A stretch of 64,000 nt of DNA from Flavobacterium lacisediminis (lineage in GTDB: Bacteria > Bacteroidota > Bacteroidia > Flavobacteriales > Flavobacteriaceae), in NCBI RefSeq assembly GCF_025909975.1, contig NZ_JAPCIO010000002.1, positions 310,001 to 374,000 on the forward strand, written 5' to 3'. The first letter of the stretch is position 1. Each line of letters starts with the position of its first letter. Below, piece by piece: positions 35,534 through 45,740 of this stretch. The notes under the pieces were generated by a model. The model had not been told where the DNA came from. It was given only the letters and a program-made list of their open reading frames with translations, and did not search any database. The position numbers and the translations under genes were made by a program.

Positions 35534-36424
35534 ATGTCTACAAATCTACAAGCATATCAGGATTATTTGGTTAAAGAGAAAAACTATTCTCCTTTAACGG
35601 TTCGTGCATATTTAGATGATATCAAATCTTTTCAAGAATATCTTCTTGGTCAATCTGTAAATCTCGAAGAAGTTATTTATCCACATGTTAGAAATTGGAT
35701 TGTAACTTTGGTAGAACAAAACATTTCAACCACTTCGGTTAATCGTAAAATATCGGCTTTAAAATCGTATTACAAGTTTTTGTTGAAGGTGAAGCAGATT
35801 TCGATTAATCCATTATTGAAACATAAATCATTAAAAACAGCAAAAAAAGTTCAAATTCCTTTTTCAGAAAAAGAATTACAAGAAGTGTTTTCTGAAAATG
35901 ATTATCCAAATGACTTTGAGGGAATTCGAAATCAGTTTATTATAGAACTTTTTTATACAACGGGAATAAGAAGAGCGGAATTGATAAATTTGAAGATGAG
36001 TAGTGTAAATGAAATTCAAAAAAACATTAGAGTTATCGGAAAGAGAAATAAAGAAAGGATTATTCCAATGTTAGATTGCACGATAACTCTGTTTAAAATA
36101 TATAAGGAGCAACGGAATCATTTAGAGGTTGTTAACGACAAAGAGATGTTAATTTTATCTAAAACTGGAAATAAAGTAAGTGAATCGTTTGTTTATCGCT
36201 TAATAAATCATTACTTTAGTACTGTCTCGAAAAAAGAAAAAAAGAGTCCACACGTTCTTAGGCATTCCTTTGCAACGCATTTGTTGAATAATGGAGCCGA
36301 TTTAAATTCCGTAAAAGAGTTGTTAGGTCATGCTAGTTTGTCGTCCACTCAGATATATACCCACAGCAGTTTGGCTGAATTAAAAAAAGTGTATCAAGAG
36401 GCGCATCCTAGGAATAAAAAATAA
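35534..36424 (+). CDS. Xer-type tyrosine recombinase (XerC/XerD)
   Basis: 296 residues, the length of XerC/XerD. N-terminal SAM-like DNA-binding domain (about 5-95, [16 protein letters not shown]), then catalytic domain with R146 ([14 protein letters not shown]), the [13 protein letters not shown] motif, the [13 protein letters not shown] box and nucleophile Y275. These enzymes resolve chromosome dimers at the dif site near the terminus. It lies immediately beside housekeeping genes rather than a mobile element, so a Xer role is favoured over an integron or phage integrase. XerC and XerD cannot be told apart here. It probably runs with hpf downstream (33-base gap). Confidence 0.9.
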   Translation: MSTNLQAYQDYLVKEKNYSPLTVRAYLDDIKSFQEYLLGQSVNLEEVIYPHVRNWIVTLVEQNISTTSVNRKISALKSYYKFLLKVKQISINPLLKHKSLKTAKKVQIPFSEKELQEVFSENDYPNDFEGIRNQFIIELFYTTGIRRAELINLKMSSVNEIQKNIRVIGKRNKERIIPMLDCTITLFKIYKEQRNHLEVVNDKEMLILSKTGNKVSESFVYRLINHYFSTVSKKEKKSPHVLRHSFATHLLNNGADLNSVKELLGHASLSSTQIYTHSSLAELKKVYQEAHPRNKK

Positions 36425-36457
36425 CTCGATTGTATAACCATTTTAATTAACAGAATT

Positions 36458-36760
36458 ATGAAAGTTAATGTGCAAGCAGTAAATTTTAATGTAGACAAGA
36501 AGTTAGTAGATTTCATTCAAGAAAGGATGGATAAATTGGAAAAATATTACGATAAAATAGTATCATCCGAAGTTTTTTTAAGATTAGAAAATACTAGCGA
36601 TAAAGAAAATAAAACAGTAGAGATAAAAATTAATGTACCAGGAGATGATTTTGTAGTTAAAAAAACAGCTAAAAGTTTTGAAGAAGGAGTAGATTTGTCG
36701 GTCGATTCTTTAGAGAGAGTAATTGTAAAAAGAAAAGAAAAATTAAGAGCGCATTCATAA
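36458..36760 (+). CDS. hpf: Ribosome hibernation-promoting factor, short form
   Basis: 100 residues containing only the S30AE domain (VQAVNFNVDKKLVDFIQERMDKLEKYYD; EIKINVPGDDFVVKK; DLSVDSLERVIVKRKEKL). It sits in the decoding centre of idle ribosomes and, in the short form, stabilises 100S dimers with partner proteins. The C-terminal dimerisation domain of the long form is absent. It follows the Xer gene by 33 bases and precedes the tRNA/tuf promoter, within a block of ribosomal and translation genes. Confidence 0.92.
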   Translation: MKVNVQAVNFNVDKKLVDFIQERMDKLEKYYDKIVSSEVFLRLENTSDKENKTVEIKINVPGDDFVVKKTAKSFEEGVDLSVDSLERVIVKRKEKLRAHS

Positions 36761-36784
36761 AAAGAAAAAAAACATAAAAAATGT

Positions 36785-36814
36785 TTTGATTCAAAAATAA
36801 ATTATATACATTTG
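36785..36814 (+). promoter_or_regulatory. Promoter of the tRNA-tuf cluster
   Basis: -33 TTTG (36785-36788), 18-base spacer, -7 TACATTTG (36807-36814). The best match in this region, as expected for stable RNA and tuf. Confidence 0.75.
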
Positions 36815-36816
36815 CA

Positions 36817-36841
36817 GTCCGTTAGAAATAGCGGACTTTTT
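36817..36841 (+). promoter_or_regulatory. GAAA-capped hairpin with T tract at the tRNA-tuf transcription start
   Basis: GTCCGTTA (36817-36824) pairs with TAGCGGAC (36829-36836) through a GAAA tetraloop, followed by five T residues. It resembles an intrinsic terminator and overlaps the expected start site (about 36820). It could end hpf transcription, or attenuate or protect the tRNA leader. Confidence 0.6.
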
Positions 36842-36852
36842 ATATTTAAGTT

Positions 36853-36926
36853 GCCGGTGTAGCTCAGCTGGCTAGAGCAGCTGATTTGTAATCAGCAGGT
36901 CGTGGGTTCGAGTCCCTCCATCGGCT
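36853..36926 (+). tRNA. tRNA-Thr (anticodon TGT)
   Basis: Cloverleaf with acceptor GCCGGTG/CATCGGC, D arm AGCTCAGCTGGCTAGAGC, anticodon loop TTTGTAA giving TGT, and T arm with GGTTCGAGTCC. No encoded CCA. First of three tRNAs before tuf. Confidence 0.95.
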
Positions 36927-36958
36927 CAAAGTTATAAGTAACTGAATGTAAAAGGTTT

Positions 36959-37040
36959 GGGGAGATACTCAAGCGGCCAACGAGGGCGGACTGTAAATCC
37001 GCTGACTACGTCTTCGCAGGTTCGAATCCTGCTCTCCCCA
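36959..37040 (+). tRNA. tRNA-Tyr (anticodon GTA)
   Basis: Acceptor GGGGAGA/TCTCCCC, anticodon loop CTGTAAA giving GTA, and a long variable arm (about 37001-37016) as expected for a class II tRNA. 82 bases. Confidence 0.95.
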
Positions 37041-37113
37041 CGAGATTTTGAATTTAGAGAGAGGGATTTGGTTTTTTTCTGAATTCTGATGGCTAACTTC
37101 TGAATACACAAAA

Positions 37114-37185
37114 GCCGGTGTAGCTCAGGGGTAGAGTGCTTCCTTGGTAAGGAAGAGGTCACGGGTTCAATTCCCGTCATTGGCT
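37114..37185 (+). tRNA. tRNA-Thr (anticodon GGT)
   Basis: Acceptor GCCGGTG/CATTGGC (with two G-T pairs), anticodon loop TTGGTAA giving GGT, T arm GGGTTCAATTCCC. It lies just before tuf. The 73 bases between tRNA-Tyr and this gene hold no recognisable tRNA; in enterobacteria tRNA-Gly occupies that place. Confidence 0.94.
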
Positions 37186-37242
37186 CTTAAAAAAGTTTAT
37201 TTTTTGAACACTAATATATAACTAAGATTAAATTATTAAATC

Positions 37243-38430
37243 ATGGCAAAAGAAACCTTTGATCGTTCGAAGCCCCATTTAAATATTGGAACTATCGGAC
37301 ACGTTGACCACGGTAAAACTACATTAACAGCTGCAATTACTAAAGTATTAGCTGATGCTGGTTTATCAGAAGCAAAATCATTTGATCAAATTGATAATGC
37401 TCCAGAAGAAAAAGAAAGAGGTATTACTATTAATACATCTCACGTAGAATATTCTACAGCTAACCGTCACTACGCTCACGTTGACTGTCCAGGTCACGCG
37501 GATTACGTTAAGAACATGGTTACAGGTGCTGCTCAAATGGACGGTGCTATCTTAGTAGTTGCTGCTACAGATGGTCCTATGCCACAAACTAGAGAGCACA
37601 TCCTTTTAGGTCGTCAAGTAGGTGTGCCTAGAATGGTTGTATTCATGAACAAAGTGGATATGGTTGATGATGCTGAATTATTAGAATTAGTAGAAATGGA
37701 AATTAGAGATTTATTATCTTTCTATCAATATGATGGTGATAATGGTCCAGTTATCCAAGGTTCTGCTTTAGGTGGATTAAACGGTGATCCAAAATGGGTT
37801 GCTACTATCATGGAATTAATGGATGCAGTTGATAACTGGATTGAATTACCAGTTCGTGACGTTGAAAAACCATTCTTAATGCCAGTTGAAGACGTATTTA
37901 CAATTACAGGTCGTGGAACTGTTGCTACAGGTCGTATCGAAACTGGAGTTGCTAATACAGGTGATGCTGTTGAAATCATTGGTATGGGAGCTGACAAATT
38001 AACTTCTACTATTACAGGAGTTGAGATGTTCCGTAAAATCCTTGATAGAGGTGAAGCTGGAGATAACGTAGGTTTATTATTAAGAGGTATCGCTAAAGAA
38101 GATATCAAAAGAGGAATGGTTATTATTAAGCCAGGATCTGTTAAGCCACACGCTCACTTCAAAGCTGAGGTGTATATCTTGAAAAAAGAAGAAGGTGGAC
38201 GTCACACTCCATTCCACAATAACTACCGTCCACAGTTCTACGTACGTACAACTGACGTAACGGGTACTATTTCTTTACCAGCTGGTGTAGAGATGGTTAT
38301 GCCTGGTGATAACTTAACAATTGATGTTCAATTATTAAGCCCTATCGCTTTATCAGTAGGTTTACGTTTCGCTATCCGTGAGGGTGGTAGAACAGTAGGT
38401 GCTGGTCAGGTTACTGAAATTTTAGACTAA
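37243..38430 (+). CDS. tuf: Translation elongation factor Tu
   Basis: GTPase that delivers aminoacyl-tRNA to the ribosome. 395 residues: G domain with GHVDHGKT (19-26), [20 protein letters not shown] and NKVDMVDD, then domains 2 ([13 protein letters not shown]) and 3 ([19 protein letters not shown]). It starts with ATG 57 bases after the last tRNA and lies in the conserved tRNA-tuf arrangement. Terminator with a UUCG loop follows at 38451-38477. Codon use is strongly biased, as expected for a highly expressed gene. Confidence 0.99.
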   Translation: MAKETFDRSKPHLNIGTIGHVDHGKTTLTAAITKVLADAGLSEAKSFDQIDNAPEEKERGITINTSHVEYSTANRHYAHVDCPGHADYVKNMVTGAAQMDGAILVVAATDGPMPQTREHILLGRQVGVPRMVVFMNKVDMVDDAELLELVEMEIRDLLSFYQYDGDNGPVIQGSALGGLNGDPKWVATIMELMDAVDNWIELPVRDVEKPFLMPVEDVFTITGRGTVATGRIETGVANTGDAVEIIGMGADKLTSTITGVEMFRKILDRGEAGDNVGLLLRGIAKEDIKRGMVIIKPGSVKPHAHFKAEVYILKKEEGGRHTPFHNNYRPQFYVRTTDVTGTISLPAGVEMVMPGDNLTIDVQLLSPIALSVGLRFAIREGGRTVGAGQVTEILD

Positions 38431-38450
38431 TTATTAGTCAATAATAAATA

Positions 38451-38477
38451 AAACCAGCAGTTCGCTGCTGGTTTTTT
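38451..38477 (+). terminator. Terminator of tuf
   Basis: AAACCAGCAG (38451-38460), TTCG tetraloop, CTGCTGGTTT (38465-38474), then Ts. A very stable hairpin. Confidence 0.93.
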
Positions 38478-38482
38478 AACAA

Positions 38483-38554
38483 ACGGGCGTAGTACAAGGG
38501 CTAGTATAGTGGTCTCCAAAACCATTGATGGGGGTTCGAATCCCTCCGCCCGTG
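38483..38554 (+). tRNA. tRNA-Trp (anticodon CCA)
   Basis: Acceptor ACGGGCG/CGCCCGT, anticodon stem-loop GGTCTCCAAAACC giving CCA, T arm GGGGGTTCGAATCCCTC. It lies between tuf and secE, as in several other bacteria. Confidence 0.95.
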
Positions 38555-38569
38555 CAAATAAAGATTAAA

Positions 38570-38764
38570 ATGACAAAAGTAGTTAATTACATATCTGAAG
38601 CATTTCATGAATTGAAAACCAATGTTACTTGGCCAGTTTGGGCTGATGTACAACGTTTGACAATTATTGTAGCTGTGTTTTCGGTTGTTTTCGCCTTATT
38701 AACTTGGGGTGTTGATGAATTATTCGTAAAAGCTCTTGAAGGTTTTTTTAACATTTTAAAATAG
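38570..38764 (+). CDS. secE: Preprotein translocase subunit SecE
   Basis: 64-residue single-span subunit of SecYEG. MTKVVNYISEAFHELKTNVTWPVWADVQ gives the amphipathic helix with the conserved TWP motif, and a C-terminal hydrophobic segment follows. The ATG at 38570 is preferred because the longer frame would start inside tRNA-Trp. nusG follows after 10 bases, the classic secE-nusG pair. Confidence 0.95.
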   Translation: MTKVVNYISEAFHELKTNVTWPVWADVQRLTIIVAVFSVVFALLTWGVDELFVKALEGFFNILK

Positions 38765-38774
38765 TACTTACAGT

Positions 38775-39326
38775 ATGGCTGATAATAATGTTAATAAATG
38801 GTATGTAGTAAGAGCTGTAAGTGGTCAGGAAAACAAAGTTAAGGCTTACATTGAAACAGAAACAGCTAGATTAGGTATGGCTGATTATATTTCTCAGGTT
38901 CTTGTTCCTACTGAAAAAGTAGTGCAAGTTAGAGATGGAAAAAAAATAGCTAAGGACAAAGTATATTTCCCTGGTTATATCATGATCGAAGCTAACTTAA
39001 CTGGTGAGATTCCTCATATTATCAAATCAATTCCTGGTGTTATTGGTTTCTTAGGTGAAACTAAAGGAGGAGATGCAGTTCCGTTAAGACAGTCTGAAGT
39101 AAACAGAATGTTAGGTAAAGTTGATGAGTTATCTGTTAAAGTTGATAGTGTTGCTATACCATATACTATTGGTGAAACAGTTAAAGTGGTAGATGGTCCT
39201 TTCAATGGTTTTAATGGTACTATTGAAAAAGTAAATGAAGAAAAGCGTAAACTTGAGGTAATGGTTAAAATTTTCGGAAGAAAAACACCTTTAGAATTAA
39301 GTTTTATGCAAGTTGAAAAAGTATAA
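38775..39326 (+). CDS. nusG: Transcription elongation/antitermination factor NusG
   Basis: 183 residues. The NGN domain (about 6-110; KWYVVRAVSGQENKVKAYIE, PGYIMIEANLTG, IPGVIGFLG) binds RNA polymerase, and a KOW domain (about 130-183; GETVKVVDGPFNGFNGTIEK) binds Rho or S10. It couples transcription to translation and termination. It is 10 bases after secE; the 66-base gap to rplK contains a possible leader hairpin. Confidence 0.98.
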   Translation: MADNNVNKWYVVRAVSGQENKVKAYIETETARLGMADYISQVLVPTEKVVQVRDGKKIAKDKVYFPGYIMIEANLTGEIPHIIKSIPGVIGFLGETKGGDAVPLRQSEVNRMLGKVDELSVKVDSVAIPYTIGETVKVVDGPFNGFNGTIEKVNEEKRKLEVMVKIFGRKTPLELSFMQVEKV

Positions 39327-39346
39327 TTTTCGTTACATATATAAAT

Positions 39347-39376
39347 CACATCAATCGCTTCCAATTGATAGATGTG
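39347..39376 (+). promoter_or_regulatory. Possible leader hairpin upstream of rplK
   Basis: CACATC (39347-39352) can pair with GATGTG (39371-39376), and a small inner AAT/ATT pairing is possible. It is 16 bases before rplK, where ribosomal protein L1 binds its leader in enterobacteria. Similarity to the L1 target cannot be judged from the bases alone. Confidence 0.25.
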
Positions 39377-39392
39377 CTAAATTTTTTTAAAA

Positions 39393-39830
39393 ATGGCAAA
39401 AGAAGTTAGTAAAGTAGTTAAACTACAAGTTAAGGGAGGTGCTGCGAATCCATCGCCACCGGTTGGACCTGCTTTGGGGGCTGCTGGGGTTAACATCATG
39501 GAGTTCTGTAAGCAGTTTAATGCAAGAACACAAGATAAACCTGGCAAAGTTTTACCAGTACAAATTACTGTGTATAAAGACAAGTCTTTTGACTTTGTTG
39601 TTAAAACGCCACCTGCTGCAATTCAGTTATTAGAAGCAGCAAAATTAAAGTCTGGTTCTGGAGAACCAAATCGTAAAAAAGTAGCAAGTGTTACTTGGGA
39701 TCAAATCAAAGCTATCGCTGAAGACAAAATGGCCGACCTTAATGCATTTACATTAGAAAAAGCTATGAGTATGATTGCTGGTACAGCTAGATCTATGGGT
39801 ATAACAGTAACAGGAAATGCTCCTTTTTAA
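39393..39830 (+). CDS. rplK: 50S ribosomal protein uL11
   Basis: 145 residues. N-terminal [21 protein letters not shown] with the proline-rich GTPase-centre contacts, and C-terminal RNA-binding domain ([29 protein letters not shown]). Binds the 23S GTPase-associated region. Followed 20 bases later by rplA. Confidence 0.98.
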   Translation: MAKEVSKVVKLQVKGGAANPSPPVGPALGAAGVNIMEFCKQFNARTQDKPGKVLPVQITVYKDKSFDFVVKTPPAAIQLLEAAKLKSGSGEPNRKKVASVTWDQIKAIAEDKMADLNAFTLEKAMSMIAGTARSMGITVTGNAPF

Positions 39831-39850
39831 TCTCTAAAAAGAATTAGACA

Positions 39851-40540
39851 ATGGCAAAATTGACAAAAAAGCAAAAAGAGGCTGCAGCAAAAATTGAGAA
39901 GAATAAACTTTACACTTTAAAAGATGCTTCTGCATTAATTAAACAAGTTGCTTCTGCAAAATTTGATGAGTCTGTTGATATCGCAGTAAAATTAGGGGTA
40001 GATCCTAGAAAAGCGAATCAAATGGTAAGAGGGGTTGTAACATTACCTCACGGAACTGGTAAAGATGTAAGAGTTTTAGCTCTTGTTACTCCAGATAAAG
40101 AAGCTGAAGCTAAAGCTGCTGGTGCTGACCACGTAGGTTTAGATGATTATCTTCAAAAAATCAAAGACGGTTGGACTGATATTGATGTTATTATCACTAT
40201 GCCAGCTGTTATGGGTAAATTAGGTCCATTAGGACGTGTTTTAGGACCAAGAGGTTTAATGCCAAACCCTAAAACAGGAACTGTAACTATGGATGTTGCT
40301 AAAGCTGTTGCTGAAGTAAAAGCTGGTAAAATCGATTTCAAAGTTGATAAAACTGGTATCGTTCACGCAGGAATAGGTAGAGTATCTTTTGATGCTGATA
40401 AAATCTATGAAAATGCACACGAAATCGTTCAAACATTAATCAAATTAAAACCAACTGCAGCTAAAGGTACATATATTAAGTCTATTCACTTATCTTGTAC
40501 AATGAGTCCTGCAATTGCTTTAGATCCTAAAGCAGTATAA
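39851..40540 (+). CDS. rplA: 50S ribosomal protein uL1
   Basis: 229 residues, the usual length. Contains [37 protein letters not shown] segment (here [14 protein letters not shown]) and the [14 protein letters not shown] loop. It binds the L1 stalk of 23S rRNA and in many bacteria represses its own operon by binding the leader upstream of rplK. Spacing to rplJ is 22 bases. Confidence 0.98.
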   Translation: MAKLTKKQKEAAAKIEKNKLYTLKDASALIKQVASAKFDESVDIAVKLGVDPRKANQMVRGVVTLPHGTGKDVRVLALVTPDKEAEAKAAGADHVGLDDYLQKIKDGWTDIDVIITMPAVMGKLGPLGRVLGPRGLMPNPKTGTVTMDVAKAVAEVKAGKIDFKVDKTGIVHAGIGRVSFDADKIYENAHEIVQTLIKLKPTAAKGTYIKSIHLSCTMSPAIALDPKAV

Positions 40541-40562
40541 TTGGTAGTTAAAAATTTTTAGT

Positions 40563-41060
40563 ATGACTAGAGAAGAAAAATCAATCGCTATTGAAGATTT
40601 AACTGCACAGTTAGCGGATGTGAATGTTGTTTATTTAGCAGACATTTCAGGACTAGATGCAGATACTACTTCAAACTTAAGAAGAGCTTGTTTTAAAGCT
40701 GGTATTAAATTAGAAGTTGTTAAGAACACATTGTTAGAAAAAGCAATGGAAGCTTCTGATAACGACTTTGGTGATTTATCATCAGTTCTTAAAGGAAATA
40801 CTTCTATGTTTATTGCTGAAACAGCTAATGGGCCAGCAAAAATCATTAAAGAATTCCGTAAGAAAGGTGAAAAACCAATCTTTAAAGGGGCTTATATTAA
40901 CCAAGAAATTTACATCGGTGACAATTTATTAGACAGCTTAGTAGCTATTAAATCTAAAGAAGAAGTTATCGCAGAAATTATTGGATTATTACAATCTCCT
41001 GCTCAAAGAGTTATTGCAGCTCTTCAAAATCAACCTAACAAGGAAGAAGGAGCAGAATAA
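40563..41060 (+). CDS. rplJ: 50S ribosomal protein uL10
   Basis: 165 residues forming the base of the L7/L12 stalk. N-terminal RNA-binding part (VVYLADISGLDADTTSNLRR, KLEVVKNTLLEKAME) and C-terminal helix binding L7/L12 (RVIAALQNQPNKEE). The 22-base spacer from rplA lacks room for the L10 leader of other bacteria. Confidence 0.97.
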   Translation: MTREEKSIAIEDLTAQLADVNVVYLADISGLDADTTSNLRRACFKAGIKLEVVKNTLLEKAMEASDNDFGDLSSVLKGNTSMFIAETANGPAKIIKEFRKKGEKPIFKGAYINQEIYIGDNLLDSLVAIKSKEEVIAEIIGLLQSPAQRVIAALQNQPNKEEGAE

Positions 41061-41115
41061 TAAGTACGCACTTAATAAATTATATTTTTACAAAACATTT
41101 TAAAAGATAGAAAAA

Positions 41116-41487
41116 ATGGCAGATTTGAAACAATTCGCAGAACAATTAGTTAACTTAACCGTTAAAGAAGTTAACGAATTAGCAACAATATTAAAAGATG
41201 AGTATGGTATCGAGCCTGCTGCTGCAGCTGTTGTAGTTGCTGCTGGTGGTGGTGATGCTGGTGCTGCTGCTGAGCAAACTGAGTTTACAGTAGTATTAAA
41301 AGACGCTGGAGCTTCTAAATTAGGAGTTGTTAAAGCAGTTAAAGAATTAACTGGTTTAGGTCTTAAAGAAGCAAAAGATTTAGTTGATGCTGCTCCAACA
41401 AATGTTAAAGAAGGAGTTTCTAAAGATGAGGCTGAAGGTCTTAAGAAAGCTTTAGAAGAAGCAGGAGCTGTAGTTGAGTTAAAATAA
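41116..41487 (+). CDS. rplL: 50S ribosomal protein bL12
   Basis: 123 residues. N-terminal dimerisation helix region ([20 protein letters not shown]), alanine/glycine hinge (about 35-55) and C-terminal factor-binding domain ([35 protein letters not shown]). Present in several copies per ribosome and recruits elongation factors. Downstream lies a long hairpin (41509-41545). Confidence 0.98.
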   Translation: MADLKQFAEQLVNLTVKEVNELATILKDEYGIEPAAAAVVVAAGGGDAGAAAEQTEFTVVLKDAGASKLGVVKAVKELTGLGLKEAKDLVDAAPTNVKEGVSKDEAEGLKKALEEAGAVVELK

Positions 41488-41508
41488 TTTATACTCATAA
41501 ATAAGCTA

Positions 41509-41545
41509 GGTTTAGGTCTTGAGAATGTTCTCAAAGACCTAAACC
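41509..41545 (+). promoter_or_regulatory. Long hairpin in the rplL-rpoB spacer
   Basis: GGTTTAGGTCTTGAGAA (41509-41525) pairs with TTCTCAAAGACCTAAACC (41528-41545) over 17 base pairs with one bulged base. It is followed by only ATTTTGCG, so it is a weak terminator at most. It fits an attenuator or RNA-processing site separating ribosomal protein from polymerase expression, as known in other bacteria. A further small hairpin lies at 41680-41691. Confidence 0.75.
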
Positions 41546-41728
41546 ATTTTGCGTATATTAAATTATTGTATTTTTTATACGTTTTTAAAGTAGACAATAA
41601 CGAAGAAAAAAATTAAACTAACTTTCCTGGTTTATTTTAAAGATGTATTGTTTATTAAAAAGGAAGTATTATTAAAACAGTGTATTTACACAAAAATTAC
41701 TTTTTTTAAATCAAAATTTTATCCATTG

Positions 41729-44700
41729 ATGATTGCTAATCAGACTGAAAGATTAAATTTTGCTTCAACAAAAAACATTCCACAATATCCAGATTTTCTA
41801 GATATTCAAGTGAAATCGTTTAAAGATTTTTTTCAATTAGAAACTAAATCTGACGAAAGAGGCAACGAAGGGCTGTATAATACCTTCATGGAAAATTTCC
41901 CAATTACGGACACGAGAAATCAGTTCGTATTAGAATTCCTAGATTATTTTATTGATCCACCTAGATATACCATCGAAGAGTGTATTGATAGAGGCTTAAC
42001 TTATAGTGTGCCTCTTAAAGCTAGATTAAAATTATATTGTACTGACCCTGAACACGAAGATTTTGAAACAATCGTTCAAGATGTGTATTTAGGAACAATA
42101 CCATATATGACTCCTAGTGGTACATTCGTAATTAATGGTGCTGAGCGTGTAGTTGTATCACAATTACATAGATCTCCAGGTGTATTCTTTGGACAGTCTT
42201 TCCATGCAAATGGAACTAAATTATATTCTGCCAGAATCATTCCTTTTAAAGGTTCTTGGATTGAATTCGCTACCGATATCAATAACGTAATGTATGCGTA
42301 TATCGATAGAAAGAAAAAATTACCTGTAACTACTTTATTCAGAGCAATCGGATTTGAAAGAGATAAAGATATCTTAGAAATTTTCGACTTAGCTGAAGAA
42401 ATTAAAGTATCTAAAACAGGTATCAAGAAATATGCAGGAAGAAGACTTGCTGCACGTGTATTAAATACATGGCATGAAGACTTCGTTGATGAGGATACTG
42501 GTGAAGTAGTTTCTATTGAGCGTAACGAAATTATCTTAGATCGTGATACAATTCTTGATAAAGATAATATCGAAGAAATAATTGAAGCAGACGTAAAAAC
42601 TATTCTTTTACATAAAGAGGATAACAACGCGGCTGATTACACAATTATTCACAATACGTTACAAAAAGACCCAACAAACTCTGAAAAAGAGGCTGTTGAA
42701 CATATTTACAGACAATTACGTAACGCGGAACCGCCTGATGAGGAAACGGCTCGTGGTATTATAGATAAATTATTCTTCTCTGACCAACGTTATAACTTAG
42801 GTGAAGTAGGTCGTTACAGAATGAACAAAAAGTTAAACCTTGATATTCCTATGGAAAAACAAGTTTTAACGAAAGAAGATATTATTACAATCGTTAAATA
42901 CTTGATCGAACTTATCAACTCTAAAGCAGAGATTGATGATATTGATCACTTATCAAACCGTCGTGTAAGAACAGTTGGTGAGCAATTATCTGCTCAATTC
43001 GGTGTAGGTTTAGCTCGTATGGCTAGAACTATCCGTGAGAGAATGAACGTTCGTGATAACGAGGTGTTTACACCTATCGATTTGATTAATGCTAAAACAT
43101 TATCATCGGTAATTAACTCATTCTTTGGAACTAACCAGTTATCTCAGTTCATGGACCAAACGAATCCATTAGCAGAGATTACACACAAACGTCGTTTATC
43201 TGCCCTTGGACCTGGAGGTTTATCTAGAGAAAGAGCTGGTTTCGAGGTGCGTGACGTTCACTATACACACTACGGAAGACTTTGTCCAATTGAAACACCA
43301 GAGGGACCAAACATTGGTTTGATTTCATCTTTAGGAGTTTATGCTAAAGTAAACGGAATGGGATTCATCGAAACTCCTTACCGTAAAGTAACAAATGGTG
43401 TTGTAGATTTAGAGTCTACTCCAGTGTACTTAAGTGCAGAGGAAGAAGAAGGTAAAATGATTGCTCAGGCAAACATTGAAATGGATGCAAATGGTAAAAT
43501 TACCGCTACAAATGTAATTGCACGTGAAGAAGGAGATTTCCCAGTGGTTGCTCCAACTGCCGTTCATTATACAGACGTTGCTCCAAATCAAATTGCTTCG
43601 ATTTCAGCTTCATTGATTCCTTTCTTAGAGCATGATGATGCGAACCGTGCTTTGATGGGATCTAACATGATGCGTCAGGCCGTTCCATTATTACGTCCTG
43701 AAGCTCCAATCGTAGGTACTGGTTTAGAAAGACAAGTTGCTTCTGATTCAAGAGTATTAATCAATGCGGAAGGAAACGGAACTGTTGAGTATGTTGATGC
43801 TGATATGATCACAATCAAATACGACAGAACTGAAGAAGAACGTATGGTTAGCTTTGATACAGATGAGAAGACATATCAATTAATCAAATATAGAAAAACC
43901 AACCAAAGTACTTGTATTAACCTTAAACCTATCGTAAGAAAAGGTGACAGAGTGTCTAAAGGTCAAGTATTATGTGAAGGTTATGCTACTCAAAACGGAG
44001 AATTAGCAATCGGAAGAAACTTAAAAGTGGCGTTCATGCCATGGAAAGGTTACAACTTCGAGGATGCAATCGTAATTTCTGAAAAAGTAGTACGTGATGA
44101 TATTTTTACTTCATTACATATTGATGATTATACATTAGAAGTTCGTGATACTAAATTAGGTAACGAAGAATTAACTAATGATATTCCAAACGTTTCTGAA
44201 GAAGCTACTAAAGATTTAGATGAAAACGGTATGATTAGAATTGGAGCAGAGGTAAAACCTGGCGACATTCTAATCGGAAAAATTACACCAAAAGGAGAAT
44301 CAGATCCTACTCCAGAAGAAAAACTTTTAAGAGCTATATTCGGGGATAAAGCAGGTGATGTAAAAGATGCTTCATTAAAAGCGTCTCCATCTTTACATGG
44401 TGTGGTTTTAGATAAAAAATTATTTGCGAAAGCAGTAAAAGATAAGAGAAAACGTTCTAAAGATAAAGAAGACGTTGATAAATTAGAAGTTGAATTTGAA
44501 GTTAAGTATACTGACTTGAAAGACAAATTAATTGAAAAATTATTTGTTATCATCGATGGTAAAACTTCTCAAGGTGTAATGAACGATTTAGGTGAAGAAG
44601 TATTACCAAAAGGTAAAAAATTCACTAAAAAGATGTTACAAGGTGTAGAAGATTTTGCTCACTTAACTAAAGGTCAATGGACAACAGATGAGCATACCAA

Positions 44701-45541
44701 TGCAATGGTAAACGACTTAATTCACAACTACAAAATCAAATTAAACGATTTACAAGGTTGGTTAAGAAGAGAGAAATTTACAATTACTGTTGGAGATGAA
44801 TTACCTTCTGGAATTTTAAAACTTGCTAAAGTTTACATCGCTAAGAAACGTAAATTAAAAGTAGGGGATAAAATGGCAGGACGTCACGGTAACAAAGGTA
44901 TTGTTGCTAAAATCGTTCGTCATGAAGATATGCCATTCTTAGAAGACGGAACACCAGTAGATATCGTATTGAATCCACTTGGGGTACCATCTCGTATGAA
45001 CATCGGACAGATTTATGAAACAGTTCTTGGTTGGGCTGGACAAAAATTGAACAAGAAATTTGCAACTCCAATTTTTGACGGTGCTACTTTAGATCAAATT
45101 AATGAATTTACAGACGAAGCTGGAATTCCAAGATTCGGTCATACATACTTGTATGATGGAGGAACTGGAGAGCGTTTCCACCAACGTGCAACTGTGGGTG
45201 TAATTTACATGTTGAAATTAGGACACATGGTAGATGATAAAATGCACGCACGTTCTATTGGTCCATACTCGTTAATTACGCAACAACCATTAGGAGGTAA
45301 GGCTCAATTTGGAGGTCAGCGTTTTGGAGAGATGGAGGTTTGGGCACTTGAAGCATACGGTGCATCAAGTACTTTAAGAGAAATCTTAACTGTTAAGTCG
45401 GATGACGTAATTGGTAGAGCTAAAACTTACGAAGCTATCGTAAAAGGTGAAACTATGCCAGAACCAGGATTACCTGAATCATTCAATGTATTAATGCATG
45501 AATTAAAAGGTCTTGGTTTAGACATCAGATTAGAAGAATAA
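41729..45541 (+). CDS. rpoB: RNA polymerase beta subunit
   Basis: 1270 residues beginning [16 protein letters not shown], the flavobacterial start; a longer in-frame start at 41648 would translate a non-conserved leader. It carries the rifampicin-region segment ([20 protein letters not shown] and [19 protein letters not shown]), the GRHGNKG and SFEDAI-like (here [10 protein letters not shown]) catalytic segments and the C-terminal [17 protein letters not shown]. It is transcribed with rplL but separated by 241 bases with a strong hairpin. Confidence 0.98.
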   Translation: MIANQTERLNFASTKNIPQYPDFLDIQVKSFKDFFQLETKSDERGNEGLYNTFMENFPITDTRNQFVLEFLDYFIDPPRYTIEECIDRGLTYSVPLKARLKLYCTDPEHEDFETIVQDVYLGTIPYMTPSGTFVINGAERVVVSQLHRSPGVFFGQSFHANGTKLYSARIIPFKGSWIEFATDINNVMYAYIDRKKKLPVTTLFRAIGFERDKDILEIFDLAEEIKVSKTGIKKYAGRRLAARVLNTWHEDFVDEDTGEVVSIERNEIILDRDTILDKDNIEEIIEADVKTILLHKEDNNAADYTIIHNTLQKDPTNSEKEAVEHIYRQLRNAEPPDEETARGIIDKLFFSDQRYNLGEVGRYRMNKKLNLDIPMEKQVLTKEDIITIVKYLIELINSKAEIDDIDHLSNRRVRTVGEQLSAQFGVGLARMARTIRERMNVRDNEVFTPIDLINAKTLSSVINSFFGTNQLSQFMDQTNPLAEITHKRRLSALGPGGLSRERAGFEVRDVHYTHYGRLCPIETPEGPNIGLISSLGVYAKVNGMGFIETPYRKVTNGVVDLESTPVYLSAEEEEGKMIAQANIEMDANGKITATNVIAREEGDFPVVAPTAVHYTDVAPNQIASISASLIPFLEHDDANRALMGSNMMRQAVPLLRPEAPIVGTGLERQVASDSRVLINAEGNGTVEYVDADMITIKYDRTEEERMVSFDTDEKTYQLIKYRKTNQSTCINLKPIVRKGDRVSKGQVLCEGYATQNGELAIGRNLKVAFMPWKGYNFEDAIVISEKVVRDDIFTSLHIDDYTLEVRDTKLGNEELTNDIPNVSEEATKDLDENGMIRIGAEVKPGDILIGKITPKGESDPTPEEKLLRAIFGDKAGDVKDASLKASPSLHGVVLDKKLFAKAVKDKRKRSKDKEDVDKLEVEFEVKYTDLKDKLIEKLFVIIDGKTSQGVMNDLGEEVLPKGKKFTKKMLQGVEDFAHLTKGQWTTDEHTNAMVNDLIHNYKIKLNDLQGWLRREKFTITVGDELPSGILKLAKVYIAKKRKLKVGDKMAGRHGNKGIVAKIVRHEDMPFLEDGTPVDIVLNPLGVPSRMNIGQIYETVLGWAGQKLNKKFATPIFDGATLDQINEFTDEAGIPRFGHTYLYDGGTGERFHQRATVGVIYMLKLGHMVDDKMHARSIGPYSLITQQPLGGKAQFGGQRFGEMEVWALEAYGASSTLREILTVKSDDVIGRAKTYEAIVKGETMPEPGLPESFNVLMHELKGLGLDIRLEE

Positions 45542-45552
45542 AAAAGAATGCA

Positions 45553-45740
45553 GTATTCAGTTCCGATATTTTCGGAGCTGAATGCTTATTTATAATAAGT
45601 TTTTAAGGATTTATAACCGTAAACCGTTCCGATTTTTTATTTAAACCTTTTGGTTTTTATAATTAGCACTTCAAAATTTTAGATTTGAAGTTTAGAGAAG
45701 TAATTCGAGTCAACAGGAAAGTAGCATTGCTACAGCTGTT
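45553..45740 (+). promoter_or_regulatory. Structured rpoB-rpoC spacer
   Basis: The 241-base spacer has three self-complementary elements: a 14-base-pair stem (45553-45566 with 45572-45585, including two G-U pairs), ACTTCAAA/TTTGAAGT (45668-45675 with 45684-45691), and a nested AACAG/CTGTT enclosing GTAGC/GCTAC (45712-45740) about 42 bases before the rpoC ATG. A TAGATTTG box (45680-45687) without a -33 element is also present. The function is not known. Confidence 0.6.

Noticed and set aside
38525..38569. Upstream start for secE
   Set aside because: It lies inside the tRNA-Trp gene.
41648..41728. Upstream start for rpoB
   Set aside because: The extra 27 residues are not like the conserved [11 protein letters not shown] beginning and are encoded by a structured leader.
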